64,000 nucleotides of DNA from Tenuifilum sp040752515 (GCA_040752515.1 JBFMGQ010000015.1:1-64000), one strand, 5' to 3'; shown: positions 8,657 through 17,608, numbered from the stretch's first letter. Notes: a model not told the origin generated them from the letters alone. Made by a program: numbers and translations.

Positions 8657-9178
8657 TTACGGTTTATAGAAATAGATGTTAAAGTGCTCATCGTCAATTT
8701 TTTCTACCCAATGTTTTATTCCCAAACTCGACGCTTTATCAATTAAGGGTGCAGTAATAAATGGGGCAACTACTTTGTAGATTTTATCGGAGTTCAGGTC
8801 GGTTAAATCGGCCATAACCTGGTTAACAGGTTGTTCGCCAGCCTGTAACATCACCCTTACATCAATTTCTGAGGCTATTTTGTTTGAATCGAACCATTGG
8901 GGTTTTTGAGTGGTGAACTCCATTTCATCGGCACCCTCCAGCAAATCTTGGCCAACGGTTTTCCTTAGGACATTAATAAGTTCCTCAACCTTAACATTTC
9001 CTATTGCTGCAGCTTGCTGGAGTGTTGCAACACGTGCAACCGTTTTCCTCAGAACTGGGTTTTTAAGCTTTTCAAAAGCTGGCACATACCCAATAAGCAC
9101 CTCCTCGAGTTGCGGGTATGCTTCAATTAATTGCAAAACCTTGGTTTTAGGCGTTATGATGAGTTTGCTTTCGTCCAT
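8657..9178 (-). CDS. DUF1858 plus DUF2249-like protein
   Basis: The 173-residue product has an N-terminal DUF1858 domain (about 6-65; ITPKTKVLQLIEAYPQLEEV, then a helix-turn region) as found in the N-terminus of ScdA-like iron-sulfur repair proteins, and a C-terminal region (about 90-173) resembling DUF2249. It starts two bases after the DUF438/hemerythrin gene and is surely co-transcribed. Known pairings of these domains are with hemerythrin-like NO-response proteins. The function is not established; a role in protecting or repairing metal centres under nitrosative stress is inferred from the context. Confidence 0.7.
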   Translation of the reverse strand: MDESKLIITPKTKVLQLIEAYPQLEEVLIGYVPAFEKLKNPVLRKTVARVATLQQAAAIGNVKVEELINVLRKTVGQDLLEGADEMEFTTQKPQWFDSNKIASEIDVRVMLQAGEQPVNQVMADLTDLNSDKIYKVVAPFITAPLIDKASSLGIKHWVEKIDDEHFNIYFYKP

Positions 9179-9180
9179 AG

Positions 9181-10413
9181 CTATTTGGAATATGATAAAA
9201 TTCGTTGTTCACCTTCAAGCTTGCGATACACGGAAACATTGTGCGAAACCTCCAAAACGCCAAGGTATTCGCCTTTCTCGTTTCGTAATGCAAAGTACTC
9301 GATATGTATTAGGTTGCCGCCAATATTAATCCAGAAGGGGGCTCTTGAAGCCTTGCCACTTTTAAAGTCCTCAATGATTTTATCAACAATGTGTGCGCTG
9401 GCAGGGGGATGGCAAAGCCTTACATCGCGGTTAAGGATGGCCCTGTTACGCTGGAATATTCTATCGGGGCTTTGTGAGAAATACTTAACCTTATCATTTT
9501 TGTCAACAAATGTAATATCAACTGGTAATGTGTTAAGGATTGCCATAAGTTCTTCCACTGAGAAACTACCCGTTGGGAGTTGAATGTTTTCGCCCATTTT
9601 GTTTAACTCCTGAAGCTCACTGCCTTCAACCCACGATGGTTTCCATTTTGTAGGAGGGTCGTATAGGCAAAAGCCTATTTCAAGCTGCTGCTTATGAATC
9701 TCGTACCAGTCAACTTCAGTAAGTTTATCCAAGGCCATGGGGAAAAGGATTTCTTCCTCCTTGGTAGTCATTTCCATAACACCTTTAATGGCAGGATGAA
9801 GCACAATCTCGCTTGAGGCAATTAGTTCGTCGCGTGATATCCCTTCGGTTTGCAGGAGTTCAATTGAACCTTTAATAAGTTCTCGTATTTCATCATGCTT
9901 TCCCCACATAACCTTTGGAGGGCCAGTAATGCCCTGCTTTTCAAGGAAGGGGAAAAGTAGGTATTCCTTTCGCTGATAGTGCTTATCTACATCAAACAGA
10001 GCGTTAAACTGTCCCCTAAGCTTGAGCACCAATTTTGGTATATCAACTGCCTCGCCTGACTCAAGTTCCCTAAGCGATTGCTCAATGGATTGGCAAAGCT
10101 GAATGAGTTCTTTGTTTTCCTTAATAAACACATCAACAGGGTGTCCATCAGGAATTTTCTTAACTGTTGTAAGATCGATATTCCCCTTCAGTACTGCTGA
10201 GTGTACATCGCAAAGTTTTAGTACCTCCTGTTCGGGTAAACCTTCGCTAATCAATTCCTGCTCAACCTCTACTACCTCGCCATAGGGGATGTTAGTTAGG
10301 TTTTGTATTAATTCCTGCCGCACTTCCTGTTCTGAGTCGCCTTTATGTAACCTGAGGATAAGCTCCTTGAGCTTTCTTTTTCGGTTAGCGGAGTTGTTTA
10401 TCAGTTCGCTCAT
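9181..10413 (-). CDS. DUF438 / hemerythrin / PAS sensor-like protein
   Basis: The 410-residue product has three parts: DUF438 (about 12-80), a hemerythrin HHE domain (about 90-240) and a PAS domain (about 283-400). Likely di-iron ligands are visible: H145 with E149/E150, H173, H206 and E219-E221, H240. The PAS part includes CHPPAS (334-339), a motif typical of DUF438-linked PAS domains. Hemerythrins bind O2 or NO at a di-iron site, so this is a good candidate cytosolic NO/O2 binding or sensing protein. No output domain such as a kinase or DNA-binding domain is present. It sits between the hcp cupin and the DUF1858 gene. Confidence 0.8.
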   Translation of the reverse strand: MSELINNSANRKRKLKELILRLHKGDSEQEVRQELIQNLTNIPYGEVVEVEQELISEGLPEQEVLKLCDVHSAVLKGNIDLTTVKKIPDGHPVDVFIKENKELIQLCQSIEQSLRELESGEAVDIPKLVLKLRGQFNALFDVDKHYQRKEYLLFPFLEKQGITGPPKVMWGKHDEIRELIKGSIELLQTEGISRDELIASSEIVLHPAIKGVMEMTTKEEEILFPMALDKLTEVDWYEIHKQQLEIGFCLYDPPTKWKPSWVEGSELQELNKMGENIQLPTGSFSVEELMAILNTLPVDITFVDKNDKVKYFSQSPDRIFQRNRAILNRDVRLCHPPASAHIVDKIIEDFKSGKASRAPFWINIGGNLIHIEYFALRNEKGEYLGVLEVSHNVSVYRKLEGEQRILSYSK

Positions 10414-10473
10414 GTTTTTTTATTAAAGTTAAGAATTAAATAAGCGCTAGGCAAGATGATTGATTAAAATCAA

Positions 10474-10806
10474 TTATTCTTTTATCATGGTCAAAACCAT
10501 TTTAAACCTTTCCACAGCCTGAAGCGCGTGAGGTATGTTTGCAGGCATAATTATGGTTTCGCCTGCTTTCAGGTGGTGGGCAACACCCCCAATAAATATA
10601 TTCGCTTCACCCTCAATTACCTGAACCATGGCATCGAATGGGGCGGTATGTTCGCTCAATCCTTCGCCTTTATCGAAGGCAAACAACGAGATATTACCAG
10701 TTGGGCGTTTTAGTACATTTTTACTTACTATACCGCCGTTACTATAGTCAACTTCGTTCACGAAGTTGAACTTTTGTCCCTTGGGAAATTCATTCATTAA
10801 GTTCAT
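10474..10806 (-). CDS. Cupin-domain protein associated with hcp
   Basis: A 110-residue single cupin. Motif 1 is seen around HTAPFDAMVQVIEGE (about 54-68) and motif 2 as MPANIPHAL (about 88-96), giving the two histidines and one glutamate that usually hold a metal. Cupins of this type are common neighbours of hcp in anaerobes, but their reaction is unknown. The gene lies 75 bases after hcp behind a hairpin that looks like a terminator, so its expression could depend on read-through. Confidence 0.8.
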   Translation of the reverse strand: MNLMNEFPKGQKFNFVNEVDYSNGGIVSKNVLKRPTGNISLFAFDKGEGLSEHTAPFDAMVQVIEGEANIFIGGVAHHLKAGETIIMPANIPHALQAVERFKMVLTMIKE

Positions 10807-10848
10807 AGTTTTTTTGATTAGAGTTAATTTGGCATAATTGAAAAATAA

Positions 10849-10873
10849 CCCAGCCGTAATGAATACGGCTGGG
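10849..10873 (-). terminator. Hairpin after hcp, possible attenuating terminator
   Basis: A perfect 10-bp stem (CCCAGCCGTA against TACGGCTGGG, five-base loop) lies nine bases after the hcp stop codon. On the minus strand it is followed by TTATTTTTC, a moderate U-run. It would stop or reduce transcription from the ferredoxin/hcp promoter into the following genes. Confidence 0.65.
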
Positions 10874-10881
10874 AAAGTGAG

Positions 10882-12528
10882 TTAGCCAACCATTAGTTTG
10901 ATATCCTCATCAACTGAGGTTATTCCACTTATTTCGAAGTTCTCAATTAGAACCTTTGCCACGTTGGGCGATAGGAATGCGGGGAGTGTAGGTCCCAAAT
11001 GGATATTCTTAACTCCTAAGTGGAGTAAAGCCAGAAGAACAATTACGGCCTTTTGCTCGTACCAGGCTATGTTGTAGGCAATGGGTAACTCATTGATATC
11101 GTTGAGCTGGAATACCTCCTTCAGTTTCAAGGCTATAACAGCTAATGAGTAGGAGTCGTTGCACTGTCCAGCATCGAGCACACGGGGTATTCCGTTAATA
11201 TCGCCTAACGGCAACTTGTTATACCTGTACTTAGCACATCCAGCGGTTAAGATAACCGTATCCTTAGGTAATTTCTCGGCAAATTCGGTGTAGTAGTTGC
11301 GATCCTTCATACGGCCATCGCAACCGGCCATTACAATAAACTTGCGAATGGCTCCCGTTTTTACTGCATCAACCACCTTGTCCGCCAGAGCAAACACCTG
11401 TTGGTGAGCAAAACCACCAATCAACTCGCCCTTTTCTATCTCAACCGGCGGTTGGCAACGTTTAGCATGCTCGATAATTACGCTGAAATCCTTAGGTTTA
11501 CCATTCTCCCTATCGGGTATGTGTGTTGCACCCTCTAAGCCTGAGGCTCCGGTTGTGTAAATACGATCCCTGTAGCTTGCGTTGGCAAGGGGTGGAACAA
11601 TACAGTTTGTGGTGAATAGGATTGGGCCATTGAACGACTCAAAATCCTCGCGTTGATGCCACCAGCTGCTGCCGTAGTTGCCAACAAAGTGCTTATACTT
11701 CTTGAAAGCAGGATAGTAGTTTGCAGGCAACATCTCGCTGTGAGTGTAAACGTCAACCCCTGTTCCCTCGGTTTGGGCAAGGAGTTCCTCCATGTCCTTG
11801 AGGTCGTGCCCGCTAATCAGAATACCGGGTTTATTTCGTACGCCAAGATTTACCTTGGTAATTTCAGGGTTACCATAGCTTGATGTGTTGGCTTTATCGA
11901 GCAGCGCCATGGTTTGCACACCATACTTTCCGGTTTCGAGTGTGAGTGCCACCAACTCATCAACAGTCAGGTTCTTTGTAATATCGGCCATGGCCTTTTG
12001 CATAAAGGCGTAAACCGAGGTGTCCTCAAAACCAAGGTTATAGGCATGCTCGGCATAGGCAGCCATACCCTTAATGCCGTAGGTGATAAGCTCCTTCAAG
12101 GAACGAATATCCTCGTTTGACTCGGTAAGAACTCCAACAGTAGCCGATTTTGCCTCATACTCCTCGGGTTTACCTTCCCAGGTGCACCCCTCAAATGAGG
12201 TGTCAACCTTTACACCTTTTTTTATGGCCTCATCGCGAAGCATGTTACGAACCTCAATGGCTTTTGTAACCCTTTTAGCAATTGCAACCTTATCGAAGTT
12301 GGCGTTGGTAATGGTTGAAAACAGGCTATCAAAGACGAACTTGTTAACCATAGGATTCTCATACCCCTTTTGCTCCCTCAGAGCGCTGCTGTAAACGCAG
12401 ATGCCTTTGGTTACAAAAAGTAGTAGGTCCATCATGTTGGCAAGTTCGTCGTTCTTGCCACAAACCCCTTTAATTGTACAGCCTGTTCCTTTGGCTGCTT
12501 CCTGGCACTGAAAACAAAACATACTCAT
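10882..12528 (-). CDS. hcp: Hybrid cluster protein (hydroxylamine/NO reductase)
   Basis: The 548-residue product is a complete Hcp. The N-terminal cysteines C5, C8, C17 and C23 (C-x2-C-x8-C-x5-C) are of the class I type that hold a [4Fe-4S] cluster. Conserved hybrid-cluster regions are present, including the cysteine-rich GCAKYRYNKL and DAGQCNDSYSL segments. Hcp was described as a hydroxylamine reductase and is now considered an NO reductase and S-nitrosylating enzyme under nitrosative stress; both are consistent with the nrf context. It follows the ferredoxin gene by 71 bases and is probably expressed from the palindrome-controlled promoter near 13560. An ATG two codons downstream is an alternative start. 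Confidence 0.97.
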   Translation of the reverse strand: MSMFCFQCQEAAKGTGCTIKGVCGKNDELANMMDLLLFVTKGICVYSSALREQKGYENPMVNKFVFDSLFSTITNANFDKVAIAKRVTKAIEVRNMLRDEAIKKGVKVDTSFEGCTWEGKPEEYEAKSATVGVLTESNEDIRSLKELITYGIKGMAAYAEHAYNLGFEDTSVYAFMQKAMADITKNLTVDELVALTLETGKYGVQTMALLDKANTSSYGNPEITKVNLGVRNKPGILISGHDLKDMEELLAQTEGTGVDVYTHSEMLPANYYPAFKKYKHFVGNYGSSWWHQREDFESFNGPILFTTNCIVPPLANASYRDRIYTTGASGLEGATHIPDRENGKPKDFSVIIEHAKRCQPPVEIEKGELIGGFAHQQVFALADKVVDAVKTGAIRKFIVMAGCDGRMKDRNYYTEFAEKLPKDTVILTAGCAKYRYNKLPLGDINGIPRVLDAGQCNDSYSLAVIALKLKEVFQLNDINELPIAYNIAWYEQKAVIVLLALLHLGVKNIHLGPTLPAFLSPNVAKVLIENFEISGITSVDEDIKLMVG

Positions 12529-12599
12529 AGATTTATGGATTTATAGTTAAAAAGTGAAAAGTTAAAAGATAATTAATTATTCGGTTGAATATTAACTGT

Positions 12600-13511
12600 T
12601 TAGACCCAGTTTGACTCTAAGATTTCGCCCTGTATGCCAACGGTTATAACTTTTATGGGCACCTTGCGCTTTGCCTGCTCCATGGCCATACGGGCTAGCT
12701 GTACAAGTCCACCGCAGCAAGGAACCTCCATTTTCATCACGGTGATGGTGTCAACCTGAGCATCGTCAATTAGTGCAGTAATCTTCTCGATATACGATTC
12801 CTTGTTGCTGTCGAGTTTTGGGCAGGCTATGGCCAGTGTTTTTCCTTTCAGGTGTTGGCTGTGGAAATTACCAAGACTAAAAGCAACGCAGTCGGCTGCA
12901 AGCAAAAGGTTTGATCCCCTGAAATGTCCTGAGTGTGGATTGATAAGGTGAAGCTGAACCGGCCAATGTGTTAGCTCCGACTTACCCGAAACCATGCTCT
13001 CGGAACTGGCACTAACATTTGCAAAACTTCGGGCTGCAGAACCGGGGCAGCCACCACCTTGATGGTTCATGGCTTGTGGCTTAACCCTAGGCTCATTGGA
13101 ACCACATCCACAGGCATCCTTTGAATGGTTATGAACTGCCTGTAGCACCTCATCGACACTGAACGAAAGTTTGTCACGATTGGCAAGTAGCCACTCAACG
13201 CCTTGGCGCAGATACTCCTTTTCGTTATAATCCTTGAGGTGTTTTAGGTGAGCAATTACGGTATTTTTACCATTAGCAACCATTTTGCTGATGGTATGCA
13301 CCTCATCGTATGGGGCAGCCTCGCGATGTTCAATGGTGATGGCACCCTCGGGGCATTCGCCTATACAGGCGCCAAGTCCGTCGCACATCAACTCGCTAAT
13401 TAGCACAGCTTTGCCATCGATAAGCTGTAAGGCACCCTCGTGGCAACCGCTAACACAAAGTCCGCATCCGTTGCACTTGTCCCTGTCAATTGTAATAATA
13501 TCCCGTTTCAT
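12600..13511 (-). CDS. 4Fe-4S ferredoxin-domain protein, likely Hcp electron donor
   Basis: The 303-residue product begins with a ferredoxin domain: a complete CNGCGLCVSGC cluster motif (C13, C16, C19, C23) and a second motif CDGLGACIGECP in which the usual second cysteine is leucine (L46), suggesting a [3Fe-4S] or altered cluster. Later come a cysteine-rich GCGSNEPR/GGGCPGSAA stretch (about 125-155) and a C-terminal domain with ACPKLDSN and VPCCGGLVQLA (about 225-275). It is the first gene of the cluster and directly precedes hcp, a common arrangement, so it most likely feeds electrons to Hcp. A perfect CRP/FNR-type palindrome lies upstream. Confidence 0.85.
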   Translation of the reverse strand: MKRDIITIDRDKCNGCGLCVSGCHEGALQLIDGKAVLISELMCDGLGACIGECPEGAITIEHREAAPYDEVHTISKMVANGKNTVIAHLKHLKDYNEKEYLRQGVEWLLANRDKLSFSVDEVLQAVHNHSKDACGCGSNEPRVKPQAMNHQGGGCPGSAARSFANVSASSESMVSGKSELTHWPVQLHLINPHSGHFRGSNLLLAADCVAFSLGNFHSQHLKGKTLAIACPKLDSNKESYIEKITALIDDAQVDTITVMKMEVPCCGGLVQLARMAMEQAKRKVPIKVITVGIQGEILESNWV

Positions 13512-13563
13512 ATTTACTTGTTTTTAAATTGTTAGCAATTGGGGTTGATTAGTTTTTCTGTGA

Positions 13564-13571
13564 CAAAAGTA
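13564..13571 (-). promoter_or_regulatory. -7 box of the hcp/nitrite operon promoter
   Basis: The minus strand reads TACTTTTG, an exact TAnnTTTG match. The predicted transcription start is about 13559-13560, giving a leader of about 48 bases before the ATG at 13511. No -33 TTTG is seen at the usual spacing; that place is taken by the palindrome at 13593-13608, as expected for an activator-dependent promoter. Confidence 0.6.
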
Positions 13572-13592
13572 GGCCAACCCCACTCCGCGAAT

Positions 13593-13608
13593 TGTAACAT
13601 ATGTTACA
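13593..13608. promoter_or_regulatory. CRP/FNR-family (HcpR-like) operator
   Basis: TGTAACATATGTTACA is a perfect 16-bp palindrome. Its centre (13600.5) is about 41 bases upstream of the transcription start predicted from the -7 box, the classic class II activator position for CRP/FNR proteins. HcpR, a CRP/FNR-family regulator, controls hcp in many anaerobes and binds TTGTGA-type half-sites; the half-site here is TGTAAC. The regulator gene is not in this window. Confidence 0.7.
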
Positions 13609-13611
13609 CTC

Positions 13612-14053
13612 GGTGCGGATTTTGGAGTTTTGAAGGTTGATATATATCAATACCAGAAATAGTACGGCGTTTCAGACTCCTGGAAACCTAGTGGCTATTA
13701 GTGTTTTAAGATGGTTGACAGTTGACAGTTGATAGTTGTTAGTGGAGATAGTTGGTTGGTCACCCTCAATAAGGGAACATCTTCGCCGTAGGCGATGGGG
13801 TGTTGTAAAGGGCCAATTTGCACTATATATGTCTCCCCGTAGGGGATAAGCAGATAGACAATAATAGGAAAAACAAAATTTTACCGCAGAGTTACACAGA
13901 GTTTAACACAGTGTTACACAGTGAAAATCCATTTAATCTGTGTCATCTGTGTTCTATTACCAAACACCAAACCCTGGTCTACCAACAACCATCAACCAAC
14001 AACTAGCCTTATCCCCTTACTTCCCTTGCGAGCACTTACTCCTTACGGAGTTA
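13612..14053. repeat. Repeat-bearing non-coding spacer upstream of the nitrite operon
   Basis: No gene is visible. The region holds imperfect GTTGACAGTTGATAGTTG repeats (about 13713-13742), a GCCGTAGGC hairpin (about 13790), a TCCCC-GTA-GGGGA hairpin (13834-13846) and a copy of the CACAGAGTT / ATCTGTGTCATCTGTGTTC repeat (about 13882-13957). These are the same types of short repeats as in other spacers. Confidence 0.5.
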
Positions 14054-15466
14054 CTATTTCAGCTCTTCCTCTAAAATTTTTTCGAGTGTTTCAACGCTTA
14101 TTCGCTTGGCCATAATTTTTTTATTCTTGTCCAGAACATAAATTACAGGAGTGGCATAAATATCGTATAGGTTGCGGAAGTTTGAGCTGAATGTAGGATC
14201 CCAAACGTTAATCCATGGTAATTCATTGTTTTTAATGTATTCCATCCATTTTGGCTGGTCGCCCTGGGTATATACCGCAAACACCTCGAATCCTTTTCCT
14301 TTATACTTTTCGTAAACCTTCTTGAGTTCAGGTGTTACCTTTTTGCAATGGCTGCATTCGGGATCCCAGAAGTAGGCAACCGTAATGGTGGCATTAACAT
14401 CACTCAACCGGTTGTATTTACCGTTAGGGTTTGGCAGCCAAAGGTCAGGGGCAACATTGCCAATTATGTTGGGCTTTATGGCTTTTACTCGTTCCGTTAT
14501 TTTGTCTATGAGTTTTTGGTCGGCCCACCAGGCTTGTCCACCCAAATAGTACTTTTCGGCAATGGCAACAAACACACCGTCCATTCCCATTCTTTCAGAG
14601 GTTTGAAACTTATTGGTGAGGGTCGAAAGCACATACTGAAACATCTCCCTATTGGCTTTTGCCTTCTCAATCAGGTCAATGGCTGCAGGAATAATACTAT
14701 CGGGCATTGGGAGTAGCACTCTATCGAAATAAATGTTGATTTTACTCTCCAGGATTGGTGTTCGTAAAAGGCGAGCATCGGAAAAATCAATGTTATCAAA
14801 GTAGTGAAAGCGGTTGAAGTTGTAGTTGTGAGCCCAAACCAGCGAATCGTATTTTGGTGCATCTTTGGGAATGTTGTGTTTTGGGGCTTCCACATTCCTC
14901 ATGGCTTTAATTACAGCTGCAAGTAATGTTCCGCTATACTTGGTTTCCACCTCATCCCAGTAAGCCATCACCTTGCCATTCAAGTCGTTCATCTTTTCGC
15001 GAATCGCATTGGCTTTGACGGTGTCGGAAAGTGATTCCTTTAGTTGCTCTGAGAGTTCCTTGCTTTGCTTCTGCATGTCGATCATGAAGCGCTGATACTG
15101 AATAAACCCTTCGTTCTCAGGCGAGTTGCTAAATTTCAGGTTTTCCAGCAGGTTGTCCTTTTTAGTACTTACTGCGAATTTCTGATTCCTATCTATTAGA
15201 ACTTCAAAGTAGTTCTTTTCGGGTAGAATTACCAGGTAAATACCACCGGGCAAAAGGGTATCGCCTTCAAAAACAGCAATTCCTTTGGGATTAACTGTTG
15301 CGGTATCCCTAACATACTTCTTTTCACCAAAGTGATAGCCTAAAAGTAAATCGCCTTGGGTTAATCCATCAATCTTAACCTCAATCCTATACCCATTCTT
15401 CTGTGCAAAAACATTTGCAAGCATCAAAAAAAACACCGCCAGGGTAAGCAGATATATCTTCTTCAT
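14054..15466 (-). CDS. TlpA-like thiol-disulfide protein with DUF4369 and DUF5106 regions
   Basis: The 470-residue product has a signal peptide (about 1-21, ending VFAQ), an N-terminal region like DUF4369 (about 25-105), a helical middle part like DUF5106 (about 115-330) and a C-terminal thioredoxin fold. The redox motif is CSHC (C371, C374) in YFWDPECSHCKKVTPELK. Such proteins are abundant in Bacteroidetes and reduce or exchange disulfides in the periplasm, sometimes for cytochrome c maturation. An exact -7 box lies upstream at 15497-15504. The gene is divergent from the DUF255 gene and is not part of the nitrite operon. Confidence 0.85.
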   Translation of the reverse strand: MKKIYLLTLAVFFLMLANVFAQKNGYRIEVKIDGLTQGDLLLGYHFGEKKYVRDTATVNPKGIAVFEGDTLLPGGIYLVILPEKNYFEVLIDRNQKFAVSTKKDNLLENLKFSNSPENEGFIQYQRFMIDMQKQSKELSEQLKESLSDTVKANAIREKMNDLNGKVMAYWDEVETKYSGTLLAAVIKAMRNVEAPKHNIPKDAPKYDSLVWAHNYNFNRFHYFDNIDFSDARLLRTPILESKINIYFDRVLLPMPDSIIPAAIDLIEKAKANREMFQYVLSTLTNKFQTSERMGMDGVFVAIAEKYYLGGQAWWADQKLIDKITERVKAIKPNIIGNVAPDLWLPNPNGKYNRLSDVNATITVAYFWDPECSHCKKVTPELKKVYEKYKGKGFEVFAVYTQGDQPKWMEYIKNNELPWINVWDPTFSSNFRNLYDIYATPVIYVLDKNKKIMAKRISVETLEKILEEELK

Positions 15467-15496
15467 AGTCGTTTAAATTTTCTTGGAAATAGCAAA

Positions 15497-15504
15497 CAAA
15501 GTTA
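15497..15504 (-). promoter_or_regulatory. -7 promoter box of the TlpA-like gene
   Basis: The minus strand reads TAACTTTG, an exact TAnnTTTG match. The predicted start is near 15490, leaving a leader of about 24 bases before the ATG at 15466. No clear -33 TTTG was found. Confidence 0.5.
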
Positions 15505-15595
15505 GCATTTTTGAATTGAGTCGATATTAGCAACTCTGAATTTCAACAAAAATACGCCCTGTTTTGTTAGTGTATCAAATTAGATACCAAATTTA

Positions 15596-17608
15596 ATGTA
15601 TAACTGGAAAGATGCCCGCCCAAACCGATTGGTTCGCGAGGTTAGCCCCTACCTTTTACAACATGCGTATAACCCTGTGGACTGGTATCCTTGGGGCGAA
15701 GAGGCATTTGAAAAAGCAAAAAACGAAAATAAACTTTTACTGATAAGCATTGGCTATAGTAGTTGCCATTGGTGTCATGTAATGGAAAACGAATCGTTTA
15801 CCGACGAAAAGGTGGCAAAGGTGATGAATGAGCGCTATGTATGCGTAAAGGTTGACCGCGAAGAACGCCCCGACGTTGACCAAATTTACATGAACGCCGT
15901 TCAAATCATTACCCGACGTGGCGGTTGGCCACTAAATTGCTTTGCTTTACCCGATGGCCGTCCGGTTTACGGTGGTACATATTTCCCTAAGGAAAATTGG
16001 CTTAGTGTTCTGGAAAGCCTTGATGAGACATGGAAAAATGAGCCCCAACGCATTTATGAGGTTGCCGAGGAACTGGCACAGGGTATTGCAAACACTGAGA
16101 TTATCAGAACAAAGGTTGATGCCAGTAAGGTAGGTTTAAAAGATGTATTAACCCATAACATTGAAACTTGCCGTAATCAGCTCGACTACAAGCTGGGAGG
16201 GACACACGGTGCCCCAAAATTTCCCATGCCCGGTCTTTTGAAATACCTTTTGATTTCAGGGCAACACTCTCAGAAAAAGGATTTGTTGACCTTTGTGCAT
16301 AATACCCTTGAGCGAATGGCTTATGGCGGCATTTATGACCACGTGGGTGGTGGATTTTTCCGTTACTCAGTCGATGAAAAGTGGTTTGTTCCTCACTTTG
16401 AGAAAATGCTTTACGACAATGCGCAGCTCATTGAGGTCTACTCATTGGCCTACAGGCTTAACCCAAACCCTTTGTATAAGAGGGTTGTTGATGAAACCGT
16501 TACCTTTGCCGAAAGGCAACTGCTATCGCCTTCCGGAGGGTTTTACAGCGCTCTCGATGCCGATACGGCAGGCCTTGAAGGAGGATTCTATACTTGGACT
16601 AAAAGCGAAATAGAACAAAACCTTGGATACGATGCCGAACTTTTTAGTGTTGCCTTTGGTGTAACACCAACCGGTAACTGGGAAGATACAAATATTTTAC
16701 ATAGATCACTTACCGATACCCAACTCTCTAGCCTATTTGGTTTGCCTGAAGGCGAAATAGATCTAAGGTTAAAAAACTGTTTGGTCAAGCTCAACGCTTA
16801 CCGCAATTACCGTGTACCCCCTCTTGTTGACGATAAAATAATTACATCGTGGAATAGCCTTTTGGTTTTGGCACTTTCAACTGCATACCAAACCTTTGGC
16901 AGCCATAAGTATTTGCATCTTGCCCTGGCAGCGGCAAACTACATTCATGATAGCCATACTGATAGTAATGGCTTATTAAACCGGATTACCTGCAAGGGAA
17001 AGGTTTACGGAACCGCTCTGCTCGACGATTACGCCTATGCTATTGATGCGTATTTAAATCTTTACCAAGTAACCGGGAATAGTGAATGGATCAAAAATGC
17101 TGATAAACTTGCTAAAAGGGTTATAGAAGTATTTTTTGATGCCAATACCAGCATGTTCTTTTATACGCCAAACAACACTGAGCTCATAGCCCGCAAGATG
17201 GAACTGATGGATGGAGTTATGCCTTCGGCATCGGCGATTATGGCAAAGAATTTATTCAAACTTGCCGAACTTAATAGTAGTGGTGAGTTTGAGAAAATCG
17301 CATTACAAATGCTGGCAAACGTAAGTAATCAGGTTCAGCAAGGTCACGTTTTTGTTCACGCTTGGGCTACACAGATACTTTATTCCTTATTACCGCTTGC
17401 TGAGGTAAAAATTAAACCTAATGACTTTGAAAGCGCCATCGCTCTTATCAAGTCAAGATTGATTTACCCAAAGTTAATGTTTAAACTATCGAACGAAATA
17501 CCCAGTAAATACCTGCTCTGCATAGGCAACACCTGCCAATCGCCAACCGACAATGCCGATGAAATTATTCAGTGGGTGAATGCAATTAGCTACGAGTACT
17601 ATGAGTAA
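15596..17608 (+). CDS. DUF255 thioredoxin-domain protein (YyaL/SPATA20 family)
   Basis: A full-length 670-residue member of the family. The N-terminal thioredoxin-like domain (about 10-170) has the family signature LVREVSPYLLQHAYNPVDW and the redox-type motif SSCHWCHVME (C57, C60). The rest is an alpha/alpha-toroid of the six-hairpin glycosidase type (about 190-560), including GGIYDHVGGGFFRYSVD and FEKMLYDNAQL. Proteins of this family are cytosolic and their substrate is not known; despite the fold, glycosidase activity has not been shown for most. The gene stands alone and is followed by a 7-bp tandem repeat. Confidence 0.9.
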   Translation: MYNWKDARPNRLVREVSPYLLQHAYNPVDWYPWGEEAFEKAKNENKLLLISIGYSSCHWCHVMENESFTDEKVAKVMNERYVCVKVDREERPDVDQIYMNAVQIITRRGGWPLNCFALPDGRPVYGGTYFPKENWLSVLESLDETWKNEPQRIYEVAEELAQGIANTEIIRTKVDASKVGLKDVLTHNIETCRNQLDYKLGGTHGAPKFPMPGLLKYLLISGQHSQKKDLLTFVHNTLERMAYGGIYDHVGGGFFRYSVDEKWFVPHFEKMLYDNAQLIEVYSLAYRLNPNPLYKRVVDETVTFAERQLLSPSGGFYSALDADTAGLEGGFYTWTKSEIEQNLGYDAELFSVAFGVTPTGNWEDTNILHRSLTDTQLSSLFGLPEGEIDLRLKNCLVKLNAYRNYRVPPLVDDKIITSWNSLLVLALSTAYQTFGSHKYLHLALAAANYIHDSHTDSNGLLNRITCKGKVYGTALLDDYAYAIDAYLNLYQVTGNSEWIKNADKLAKRVIEVFFDANTSMFFYTPNNTELIARKMELMDGVMPSASAIMAKNLFKLAELNSSGEFEKIALQMLANVSNQVQQGHVFVHAWATQILYSLLPLAEVKIKPNDFESAIALIKSRLIYPKLMFKLSNEIPSKYLLCIGNTCQSPTDNADEIIQWVNAISYEYYE

